Of a stretch of DNA of 64,000 nt, positions 1 to 12,700 are shown piece by piece. The stretch is from Mytilus edulis (taxonomy: Eukaryota > Mollusca > Bivalvia > Mytilida > Mytilidae). Position numbers and translations under genes: made by a program. The notes beneath the pieces were generated by a model. The model was not told the origin of the DNA. It did no database searches and worked only from the letters and a program-made list of their open reading frames with translations. Where the stretch lies: positions 42,467,289 through 42,531,288 of the forward strand of contig NC_092346.1 in the NCBI RefSeq assembly GCF_963676685.1, read 5' to 3'. How positions within the stretch are numbered: the first letter of the stretch is position 1; the number at the start of each line of letters is the position of its first letter.

Positions 1-253
1 TGTACACAGAATTTTGAAAAGCCACAAAATCAAACATCCTGAAAAATGCAGTTTCTTTCAATCCACAAAAATTAATAGCAGCAAAAATAAATGAATATAT
101 ATCATACTATATAGAACTTCGACTAAATTATGAATTGATTAACATATCTGTATAATATTCCTCACTGAACTGGTTCTGTTCAAATAGCTCTGTAACATAA
201 TAAACAAATATCAAAAGCATTACATAATTATTTGATGTCTACCTCTCAACATT

Positions 254-458
254 GTTGAGGGGGGATAGAACCTTTATCAGGATTCTGGGGTAGAGTGTTT
301 TTAAGCTCAGGATTTCTGGAATGACCCTTTTGGGATGGAAGAATTTTTAATTCGAACTTCGGGATGTCGCTATTTAATTTTATTTAAATTTAGGACCTCA
401 GGATTTCCTGTTTTTAAGCCCAGGATATGGGGATCAGGACCCCTCCTACCCCCTCAAC
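254..458. mobile_element. Small inverted-terminal element in the first APLF intron
   Basis: It begins GTTGAGGGGGGATAG and ends CTACCCCCTCAAC, an inverted pair of about 13 bp around roughly 205 bp without a coding frame. The length and ends suggest a MITE-like element. No target duplication could be fixed. Confidence 0.45.
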
Positions 459-620
459 AAACTAGTGTTACTCTCCAAAAGGAGAATGACAGAGAATATT
501 AAAGATGAAGTAAAAGTTTTTGCGATTTTGTCACAAAACTAATTTTTGCTATAAACAGGCTTTAGAGGTTGTTGGACACAAACTTTGTGACCTTGACATA
601 TTCCTTATATTTTTGTCTAG

Positions 621-787
621 ACACATGGTAATCCTTGTTTTTACAAGAAGGATGAAGATGATGAGTTACCATCATCATTAACTAAAGATGTTAGGATAGA
701 ACTTAAAGATGGAGATATTTTTGGATTGTTGCCAGATAAGTTGTTCTACAAAGTGGAATACAGCCTTGTCAATGGATCAGAAAAAAG
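621..787 (+). CDS. APLF: APLF exon: C-terminal half of the FHA domain
   Basis: The acceptor is TTTTTGTCTAG ending at 620 and the donor is GTTTGT at 788. The frame starts at phase 0 and leaves two bases. The peptide contains HGNPCFYKK and, later, KDGDIFGLLPDKLFYKVEY, matching the last strands of the APLF/PNKP/aprataxin-type FHA fold (human APLF has HTNPCFY and GDSFSLLVDK at these places). The phospho-peptide-binding arginine and serine of the FHA lie in exons outside the window. Confidence 0.9.
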
Positions 788-3700
788 GTTTGTTAATATA
801 TCAAAATAGATTTGTAGTCTCTAATCCTGTGAAGTGACTCATTTATTCTTGTACACTGTATATATGCAGTTGGAACATTTGAATTGATGGTAAATAGTTT
901 CTTTGGAATCAAAATGGAATAAAAATAAACTCATTGTTAACATGTTAATGGATTTTATTTTATAATTATTTTCCGACTTTCTTTTCAGAATATTTTTTTA
1001 TGCATTTGCTGCACTAGAAGATGCATTGAAGTCATATGAAACCCCAAATTAAAAAAAATATGCATATGTTAAACACTCGCTTAATACCCATGCTTTTTGT
1101 CAAGCCTTCGACTTTAGTCGAAAAAGCGAGACTAAGCAATCCTACATTCTACATTCTGTCCACAAATATTCACTCTGTGGTTTTTGTCGAGCCTGCAACT
1201 TTTGTTGCAGAAAGCTCGACATAGGGATAGTGATCCGGCGGCGGCTACGGCGGCGGTGTTAGCTAACTTCTTAAAAGCTTTATATTTTAGAAGGTGGAAG
1301 ACCTGGATGCTTCATACTTTGTATATAGATGCCTCATGTTACGAAGTTTCCATCAGTCACATGTCCAATGTCCTTGACCTCATTTTCATGGTTCAGTGGT
1401 TATAGTTAAATTTTTGTGTTTTGGTATGTTTTTTTTCATACTATATGCAATAGGTCTACTGTATTTGTTGTATGGAATGATTGTAAGGTGAACATGTCTA
1501 GCGGGCAGATGTCATGTGACCTTGACCTCATTTTCTTGGTTCAGTGGTTATAGTTAAATTTTTGTGTTTTGGTCTGTTTTTTTCATACTATATGCAATAG
1601 GTCTACTATATTTGTTGTATGGAATGATTGTAAGGTGTACATGTCTAGCGGGCAGGTGTCATGTGACCTTGACCTCATTTTCATGGTTCAGTGGTCAAAG
1701 TTAAGTTTTTGAGTTTTGGTCTATTTATCTAATACGATATGCCATAGGTCAACTATATTTGGTGTATGGAAATATTTTATGATCTTTATGTCAGTAGGGC
1801 AGGTTTCTTTTGACCATGACCTCATTTTCACGGTTCATTTCACAGTGTTAATTTTTTGTGTTTTGGTCAATTTTTCTTAAACTATAAGTAATAGGTCAAC
1901 TATATATGTTGTATAGAAGCATTGTTAGCTGTACATGTCTGCCTGGCATGGTTCATCTGACCTTGAACTTATTTTCATGGTTCATTGGTCTTTGTTGAGT
2001 TATTTTGGTTAATGTTAAGTTAATGAGACAGTTGTAATAAAGCTTTATACTTAGGACTATCAACATAATATCAATGATTAATATAGAAGGCGAGACATTT
2101 CAGCGTGTGCACTCTTGTTGAAATTTTAATAACTTTCTTAAACTATACTGAATTTCTACCAAACTTGGACAGAAGCTTGTTTATGATCATAAGAAAGTAT
2201 CCAGAAGTAAATTTTGTAAAAATAAAATTCCATTTTTTCCGTATTTTACTTATAAATGGACTTAGTTTTTCTGCGAGGAAACATTACATTCACTCTGTGG
2301 TTAAAGTTTTTAAAATTTTATTAACTTTAATAAACTATCCTTGATTTGTACAAAACTTGGACAGAAGCTTGTTTATGATCATAAGATAGTATCAAGAAGA
2401 AAATTTTGTTATAATAAATTTCCACTTTTCCGTATTTTACTTATAAATGGACTTAGTTTTTTTGCCAGAAACAAAACATTCACTCTGTGGTTTAAGTTTT
2501 TAAAATTTTTATAATGTTCTTAAACTATCCTGGATTTCTACCAAACTTAGACAAAAGCTTGTTTCTGATCATAAGATATTATTCAGAAGTAACTTTTGTA
2601 AAAAAAAAATTCACTTTTTCTGTATTTTACTTATGAATGGACTTCAGTTAACATTACATACAGTCTGCAGTTAAAGTTTATAAAACATTTATTAGATTCA
2701 TAAACTATCCTGGATTTTTTTACCAAACTGGAAGCTTCTTTCAATCAAAAGACAGTATCGAGAGGGAAATTTTTATTGATGTTTTTCCTCATTTTTGTTG
2801 AGTCTGCGATTAACAGCAAAAGTAGGCGAGACACTGGGTTCCAAGGAACCCTTACGAATTTTTGTTGATTATTTACTATAAGGTAAACTTCGGTTTCAAA
2901 ACACGGCATTTAATGAGTAGCCATATAGACAGATAGAAAAAAAATTGACGATTATACGATATATTTGCGTAAAAAATGATAAAATCGTGCGCAGAGGACT
3001 AAGTTTATGATATATACATGCATTGGTTTAAGAATTGGATGAACATTATTTTTCACCAGTCACTCATTTCTTATGACTTTAAGCATTACCCTTGTACTTC
3101 CTTTCATACGTACATCCTTAATTAGGTCCAAAAATTCTTTTCTGTTCTTTAACTTCAGTTTGGCTCAACCATATATATGTAATAAAACTTAAAACACAAT
3201 GCTTATTATCACAAAATACAGATCATGTTTGAATTTGAGTGCTGTTATTTTCACGGTTCTTGATTGATGCCCCTTTATAACGTTATATGCCAGCTAGAAC
3301 ATCAACTGTGTCCATGGACACATTCTCCATTTATTTAGGAAAGGGATATCATTCAGCAAAATATAAAATAAATTTAAACTAGAACTATTGTGATATTTTT
3401 TTTTCAGTGAAACTAAAGAAAAAAAGAAAGAGGAATCAGAAGGTATATAGCTTTACTTACAAATTATTTTCTTATATGTAAATTGTAACTCATCACATGA
3501 CTTTCTTTAATAACTTCTAAATTCTTACTTACTTTATTGTACAAAAAAAATATAATTTCCATGGTAAACGTTAAACAACCTTTGTCTAAGAAGGACAGGC
3601 AATGGCATTGCACACTGAAACAAGAATAAACTCCCAGAAGTGTCTTGCCTTAGACTTAGTAACTAGTTACTAGGTAATGCTATATCTGTCTATGAGATGT

Positions 3701-6700
3701 AGGTCCATTTTCGTGTACAAAAGTTTCTAGGGGGCACTGCTACCTTATTATTATATGACATACTATACAAGTTGATATAAGAATCATGTAAAAAGTTATT
3801 TATCAAGTCAACTTCTGCATATATGCATACTATGTTTATTATAAAAGATGAGCAAACAAAAATCAAGTACTGTATATTAAGAATTTATTGCATATATTTA
3901 TAATTACAGTTTTTGTAGAAAGGACAAAATGCAAGATTTATCATTGTGAAAATCTGCATACGCTTAAATGTTTCAGATTCTTAAAATTGTGATTATCACC
4001 AAGTCCATATATTTGTAATGACTAATGAATTTAATTGATTGATTGCTTCTCATAAAAGTTACTGTTTTTCTTATTGTCTGTAATATTGTTAACAGATCCT
4101 AGCTTAAAACAAAAAGAAGAAGAAAAGGTAACTTTCTAATACCATATTTATATTTTCAGAACCCAAACCAAAGAAAAAAGAGCCACATATAAAGGTGAGT
4201 AGAAGTAAACTGATAATAAAAAAATGAATTCCTAACAATTTCCTTTAAAGAACAATTGATTGATGTTTATCCGGAATCAAACTTTGCATGCATATTCAGA
4301 AAGATAATATTTCAGTGTTGTATGATATAATATTATTAATTTGTATATTTTAACAAATTTGATTCGTCTAGGGATAGTCACATGTTAAACTATATTTTCG
4401 AAGGTACAGATAAAACGGTGGATAGCAAAAAGCATATTGCACAGAGCATATTGCACGGTTATTTTTAGAATATCTAAAAACCGATTTACTTTGTGACGTC
4501 ATGTAATGAATTTCAGGATATCGTTAAAGGTTTTGAAACAAATGTTATCTGTGATCGATTATTTGACGAAAAAAATCTTCAAATACATAAGTTGTCAAAC
4601 AAACAAAAAAGTAAATTAAATAACAACTAATATGTTGTTATTGTCGAGGAGACAATATGATATCTATAAGATTCAAACAAAATCAAATGACTATTTTGAT
4701 ACAAATATATGCATAATGGTCTGAAATTAATAATATAACAAATTTAGCCTTTGTATGAGGTCAATACAGGATATATCGACCCAAAGAAGTATATCGACCT
4801 CGGACTTCGTCTTCAGTCAATATACTTCTTTCAGGTCAATATATCCTTGTATCGACCTCATATAAAGGCTATATTTGTATAATATAGTGCTTCATACTAG
4901 ACATACACAGAGTTGTGTTTTTAAATGTGCTAGGTAACAGTTAACAGTCCCCTAAAGGGCATTCACCATATCTTGATGAAAAGCCAGCTAGTCTCTGCTC
5001 ATGTTGTATGCTTATCATAGAAAGGGAACTTTTTTATCAGGATAGCAGAAAAAAGTTTTGCATGGGGGTAATAAATGTATGAGTTACCTGTTTGGATCAA
5101 GAAACTTCAAACACATCTTTTGCTAAACTCTGATGAAAAATAGTTGTCATTGAATGGATATTTTATGGAATATGAAAAGGTCATAAAATCCCTGAAATAA
5201 CTATTATAATGTTGTTTATATATACATGTATATGTAAACTAATAATTGAAGAGTGGCGAAAAATATTTACAGAATGATGAGAAAATTGTCAAACCTCCTG
5301 GAGGAAAGGATATGGCATTACCGATAGACAAGAAAAGAACACTACCTAGATGGTTGATTGAGTCGGCCAAATTATCTCCCCCTAGTAAATCTCCTGTTAA
5401 AGCAGCTCCAAAACGTGCAGGTAAAATTATCTTCTTTTTGACTTTCGAACAGGACAGTGACACATAACAGTCGAACATTGTCTTCTTCCAGAAGAAAGCA
5501 AACTTAAACATCTGTAAAACAGGTGCTTTTCCTATTGTAATTTAAAACTTTTTTTTAAAGGGGACCAGATATGATGAGAGTGCTCAAACTTATAAGCATT
5601 GTCACCATTTTCACTTGTCACTATATAGGCTTTTATTTCTCATTAATCATTAATATAAACATGATAAACCCTGTTTTCAAGACATGTGCAGTTACTATTT
5701 TTGTCTCTTTAATATTTCAATCACTTGTTTTAACTGAATTTAAATAAAAAAGCCAAATAGCTACACCATATGCAACCTATGTTTGTACATACTGGGGTAT
5801 TCAAGTTTCAAAGTGCATGTTGTCTCATTGGCAAAAATTTCTCATCTCCTTATTTTTAGCTCACCTTGCCCGAAGGGACAAGTGAGCTTTTATCATCACT
5901 TTGCATCCGGTGGCGTCGTCGGGCGTCGTCGTCCATCGTCAGCTGTTAACTTTTACAAAAATCTTCTCCTCTGAAACTACTGGGTCAAATTTAACCAAAC
6001 TTGGCCACAATCATCATTGGGGTATCTTGTGTCCTGTGACCTGGCCAACCAACCAAGATGGCTGCCATGGCTGAAAATAGAACATAGGGGTAAAATGTAG
6101 ATTTTGGCTTATATCTCTGAAACCAAAGCATTTAGAGCAAATCTGACACGGTGTAAAATTGTTAATCAGGTCAAGACCTATCTGCCCTGAAATTTTCAGA
6201 TGAATTGGACAACCCGTTGTAGGGTTGCTGCCCTGAATAGGTAATTTTAAGGAAATTTTGCTGTTTTGGGTTATTATCTTGAATATTATTATAGATAGAC
6301 ATAAACTGTAAACAGCAATAATGTTCAGCAAAGTAAGATTTACAAATAAGTCAACAGGTCAGAAATGGTCAGTTGACCCCTTTAGGAGTTATTGCCCTTT
6401 ATAGTCAATTTTTAACCATATTTCGTAAATCTTTGTAATCTTTTACAAAAATCTTCTTCCCTGAAACTACTGGGCCAAATTAATCCAAACTTGGCCACAA
6501 TCATATTTGGGGTATTTAGTTTAAAAAATGTGTCTGGTGACCTGGCCATCCAACCAAGATGGCTGCCACGGCTAAAAATAGAACATAGGGGTAAAATGCA
6601 ATTTTTGGCTTATAACTCAAAAACCAAAGCATTTAGAGCAAATCTGACTGGAGTAAAATTGTTTATTAGGTCAAGATCTATCTGCCCTGAAATTTTTAGA

Positions 6701-9700
6701 TGAATCGGATAACCTGTTGTTAGGTTGCTGCCCCTGAATTGGTAATTTTAAGGAAATTTTGCCGTTTTTTTTTGTTATTATCTTGAATGTTATTATAGAT
6801 AGAGATAAACTGTAAACAGCAATAATGTACAGCACAGTTAGACATGAAAATAAGTCAAAATGACCAAAATGGTCAATTGACCCCTAAGGACAAATGAAGG
6901 AGTTATTGTCCTTTATAGTCAATTTTTAACAATTTTCCTAAAATTTGTAAATATTTACTTACATTTTCCACTGAAACTACTGGACCAAGTTCATTATAGA
7001 CAGAGATAATTGTAAGCAGCAAGAATGTTCAGTACAAACACATCACCATCACCAAACACAATTTTGTCATGAATCCATCTGCGTCCTTTGTTTAATATTC
7101 ACATAGACCAAGGTGAGCGACACAAAAGAGCCTCTAGTTATTTTCTATGATGAATTATGCATCGGTCTCATATTTAGTGATTTTCTATATATGGGTTGTC
7201 ACTATCTTGAATTTGTTTCTTGTTTTATCATAGGTTTAATATATTTGCTAACATTGATCATATAAGAGTTCTTTATATAAGTCTAATTCAAATAAATATT
7301 TCAAAACTAAAAACTCTTGTTAAATGTGTTTTTTTATGCTTAGCACATAGCTGATTTTTCAAGCTGTGAAGCACTTGTGACCTGTGACTCTTTATTAAAC
7401 ATGTTAAACTATATATTGGACAGAATTTTTTACAGATTTAATTTTTTTTTCTGAAAGGATCATATTTACATTAGGATTGATCATATCAAAAAATGTTTCT
7501 GTGCAAAAATGTTCTGTATTTGGGCCATACAAAAGAATAGGTTTGTTTGCCCAAACCCTACCTACCCAGAAAAAAGCTGCCTACTCAAATTCTTTTATTA
7601 TCCTGATTTGAAGAAGTTTTTTTTTATTCAGATAGGCATGAAGACTAATAAACATCGGATACTTCAATTTCTTTAAAAAAAATATTTTAAAAATGCCTAC
7701 CTACCTACCCACTGTCTCAACCTTGAGTAGGGTTTGGGCAAACCAAAATATTTTTAATTGTAGCCTTGACTGTTGACATTGAGTGTTGATTTCACTTTAT
7801 TTACAGCACCCACTCCAGTTAAAGCTAAGAAGAAACAACCTGAATCTGATGAAGACTTTGATGAAGAAGATTATGTTCAGGAAAAGAAGCCACCAAGGAA
7901 AAGGGGTAATAAATCTTCAATATCAAAATCAACATTCAACTACATTGTCAGGAAATTTTAAAAACGGTAATAAGGACAACAACACCCATCAATTATTGCA
8001 TGGTAAGAGTTTATTCTGATCGACATGTTTCTCCATGGGTGGCATCTTCAGGACCATATAACTTATGAAATCAACAGTGAAGTACAATTTGGTGGTTCAT
8101 TGTCATGAAATGTACAATTCATTTATAAAAGCTTTAGTAACAGGAAAAAAAGCAAGGCTAGTTGAGTTTCTCCTGTTCCATAGTGAGTACAAAACAATTT
8201 TGTATAGTATTATTGATGAGTTTGTTGGGTTTTTTTTGCTTTTGTCTGTTGTTTAATTGAAATTGATAATCCGTGGGGAGGATACCAAAATGAACTATGT
8301 ATTTGAATATTACTGTTTGTTTGCTAGTTTGGTTTAAACATATTTATTTAAAGTGGATTGGGAAAGAAGCTTTGCAACTTATATTAATCCCTTTCCACTT
8401 TGCGGGTGCGAGTACTGCCTTGTAGCGGCATTAGCATGCTCACAATAGACTTTGGATACCAGTAGAAAATACTGTATGATATATAGATATGGCTGAAGCA
8501 AAATTGTCTTTTTTCAGAATAAAAACTTTGTTGTCTTTAGGTTTGCCTTTTTGGGGGTCAATTTATTTATTTCAACAAAGGTCAAGTCTGTACATCTTGT
8601 ATGTAAATATACAATATATTTACATTAGATTATTTTAAAAATTTTATAGTTTTACCGTTTCCTACAAAAGTCAAAAAGAAATATACAGAGTCTGATGAAG
8701 ACTTCAATGATGATTTAGATGATGAGGATTATGTGGAAGAAAAGAAGAAATCAAAAAAGAGAGGTGAATTTTCTGTCTTGAAAAGACAAATAAGATAATA
8801 TGTGTATCCATCACAGCGAAAAAACATTATAACATGTATAATTACAATCTGTTGGACAAAGGAGTAGGTGTGGTTAAGGGCCTAGAGTTGGTTTAACAAA
8901 ATAACTTAGAACTAAGATTGATCGTAATTTATGAATAATTCGGTATACTTACGATTATTATTTGTCTTAAGTACTTTTGTGAAACGAACTCCTGAATATC
9001 AAGTCTGTAATTTCAAGATGAAAAGTGTCTCCCGTTGATGATATACATTTGAGAAAGTGAAATGGATTTTGTTTAAATTTTTCCAATGGAACAGTCACAT
9101 TTACACCCTTAATAGACGACCAAAAAAAGAGATTGTCTGGATTTCAACCAAATTTAGACCCAGGAATGCGACATACAGGGTAAGACAAATTAAAACTTCA
9201 TGTGAGATATGGTATTTGTAATAACAATACTATTGTTACAAGATCTTATATGGCTATGCATCTGAATTGGCCCGTTTTCAGAACAGTTAGCGGAAATTTA
9301 TAAATTGAAATTGATTGTGATGCCAAACAAAAGTATATGTTTGGTTCCAGTTACTCAACCAACCCGAAATCTTTTTTTTCCATTACTAAAAAAAAAAAAT
9401 CTAACCATGCCATTTTGTGGAATGAGGAATTTCATCTGAACTTCTGTAAGCTGTGTCAACTACATCTAAATTGCAACAAATTCTTAACAGAAAGCAACAA
9501 ATTAACTAAAACTTAATATATCTGTTTTATTTTACAACCAAACATATAAAAAATGGTGATCTTCCGGTAGAGACATGTATAAACTGGAATTCAACTAGGT
9601 TGTAAGTATTGTAGTTATTTCAGTTTTATTTTTTTTTTTGGTAATCAAGAAATTATTTTTGAAGTATATATTTTTAGCACCTCCTGCAAAGGCCAAGAAG

Positions 9701-12700
9701 AAATATGCAGAGTCTGATGAAGATATGGATGATTTAGATGATGAAGAATATGAAGAAAAGAAGAAATCATCAAAGAGAGGTATAATTTTTTATGCCCCAC
9801 CTACAATAGTAGAGAGGCATTATGTTTTCTGGTCTGTGCATCCCTTCGTCTGTCTGTCTCGCTCAAGGTAGTTTTTGATGAAGTTGAAGTCTGAACAACT
9901 TCAAACTTAGTACACATGTTCCCTATGATATGATCTTTCTAATTTCAATGCCAAATAAGGTTTTTGTCCCAATTTTTCGGTCCATTGAACATAGAAAATG
10001 ATAGTGTGAGTGGGGCATCTGTGTAGTATGGACACATTCTTGTATCTAATTATTTTTTTTAAAGCAAATGATCACAAAAAAAAAGTTATAGGGCAATGGA
10101 GCACAATTTTACGATGGAAGTCATATAAGCATGGATTCTATGGTATCTGTCTCTTTATTTTCCCAGAAAGTGATTAATTATAATAAGTATACCCAAATCG
10201 TTGGGCTTCACTACATTCACCATGTAGATCTGTTAGTCCAACAAATATTTCCATTTTATTTGAATAGCAGCTTGATGAGTTGTGATCTCTTTTCGAATCT
10301 GTCAGACACCCAAGAAACAGTTTGCCAATACTTTGATTTTTTTATTATTTTAAATGAACTTTATCACACATTTCTTCAGTACTGCATACTACATACAGTA
10401 TGCAATGACTTCATATTTGGTCTTCAGCTTCGTAGTTATAAATTGTAATGTGTGTGTGATTTAAGTTCATAAAACTTTGCTCTGAGCACAAAAATCATGC
10501 TCGAAACATGAAATCCAGCAATTTGATTGGTTGATTTTCGAGTCTGAGTACAAAAAACTGACTCGAAAGTTTTATGACCGCAATTGATACTTTGAATTGT
10601 GAATGGAGGCATGCCAATCATGTCACCTGGGTCATTTTTGTTATGATTATCTAAATTTTGACTTGATTTTTAAAAGTTGTTCCTGATTCTTTTTAAAATT
10701 GCTTGATATCTAAAAACTAAATTTGTCAAGTGGGTTTTATTTGTATCCTAAAGGTAAAAAGAAAGTTGATTCTGATGAAGATTTTGATGATGAGGATTAT
10801 GAAGAAGAAAAAAAGCCACAGAAAAAGAGAGGAAAAGGTAAGACTAACTCATAAATCATTATTATTATCAGGTACTGTGGATTCATTTATATTCGTTGAA
10901 TACCAATTTTCGTGAATTTCGTTGGTACGAGAGAACCACGAATTTAGATGTTCAACGAATAACACATTTTCTAAAGGAATAAATGCAGACTTTGCCAAAA
11001 CCTAGAAATTAAATTTTCACAAATTTGCAAGTTTTTCTCAAACCAAGAAAGTTGGTATCCACGAAAATAAATGAATCCACAGTATCAGTTTTCCTGAATT
11101 TTGTTGGTTAAGATAAACAACAAACTTAAGATTTAAAAAAGTAAAAAAAATTTTTGGTTCATATGACGACTTTGGCAGTCCCAGGAAATCAGGTTTCTAG
11201 ACATTATCTGCTTGAATGCATCCTAAAGTTAATAAATGAAGAATTGTATGAAATTAAAAGTGTGAACATTGAAAAAAGGCTATCTGAGAAGATGCAGTCA
11301 TAAGAACTGCAGTAAACTACCAGATAGATAATGTCCAAACAGGAAATGTGCTGATTAGAAGGGAAAATTGAAAACCTATTTACAGAAAAGACATAAAGTG
11401 GGATAGCCAGTTGCTTGTTTATAAGATTGCTATAATGACATAACAAGTTAAAAGAAAGGGAAAAGAGATAAGTTTTTTTTTGTAGGACCAAGTCCAAGGA
11501 AAAAAGCAAGAGAGCCATCAAGTGATGAGGATGACTTTGAGGAGGAAACACCACCCAAGAAGAAAAAGGGGAGACAAGCAAGAAGGAGAGATGACTCTGA
11601 CGATGAACCAACTGGCAGACGAGGGAGACCAGCTAGATCTGCAGCAAAAAAAAGGGGGAGTTATGGTAATTTTAACAACAACTTGGCAAATATGCAAAGA
11701 CAGCTATCTAGAATAGATAGACCATTGAACTAATCCTTTGTTAAAAATACTAGATAATGTGTATAAAAAAACTTTGTAAAACAAACAGACGTCTTGCCAA
11801 TATAAATATACAGAAATGGAGATGAATAAGAAAAAAAAGTATAGATGCTGTGAAATGAATTTTCAGTAAAATTACTATGAATCAACTTATTTTCATAAGC
11901 AATTTATTTTTGCATCTTTGGTGAGTAGAAAAATTGCACAAATATAAATCATCTCAAACATGTAAAACTTGGATCTTTCCTTATTTTATTACATCAAGCA
12001 AATTTGAAAATTGTGAATTAAATGGCCTTGAAATGGTCAAGTAAGGGATAAACAAGAAATAAAGGTATCAGGGAAAATAATTTGGTTTACAGTATATAGA
12101 TAAAAAAAATTCAAAATAATCCATTAAAGATGAATATGTTTTGTTTCTTTTTTTGCCGTCAGGGATACTTATGTTGAACCCATATAAAATTTACATGCAA
12201 GATATACAATTTTCCTTTGGTAAACAAATAGATTGACAAAGAAATAACGAAAATATCTAATCAATGAAACCTGTAAACGTAAAGACATTTGCTTTTGTTT
12301 TCTTTCATTTTTCCTATTATCTTTTGTTATGAGTTTATTTTCTCTTCATATAAATACTTTATTGTATAACAGTCAACCATGTTCTTCACAGTTTCATATA
12401 ATTACTTGCCAAAATGTAATACTAAAAATAAATTAATGACTGTCGTATATATACATAATATTTATGTTATATGAATTTAAGGCGCAATTTCTATATAAGT
12501 AAGGCGCCTGCCAAAACCAATAGTAACAAAAGCTCCCCCAAAAAATGTTTTAATTCTGAATCACAGTCAATATAATTTATTTTTATGTTGCATTTATGGC
12601 CATTATGTTTTCTGGTCTTTGGGTCTGCTCGTTTGTTCTCTCGTCCGTCTGTTCGTTCGAAAGTCCATCCTGCTTTCGGTTAAATTTTTGGTCAATGTAG

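Noticed and set aside
6014..6331. 105-codon minus-strand frame and the overlapping plus-strand frame at 6491-6703
   Set aside because: Both lie inside the 5859-7137 dispersed element, occur once per internal copy, and show no domain.
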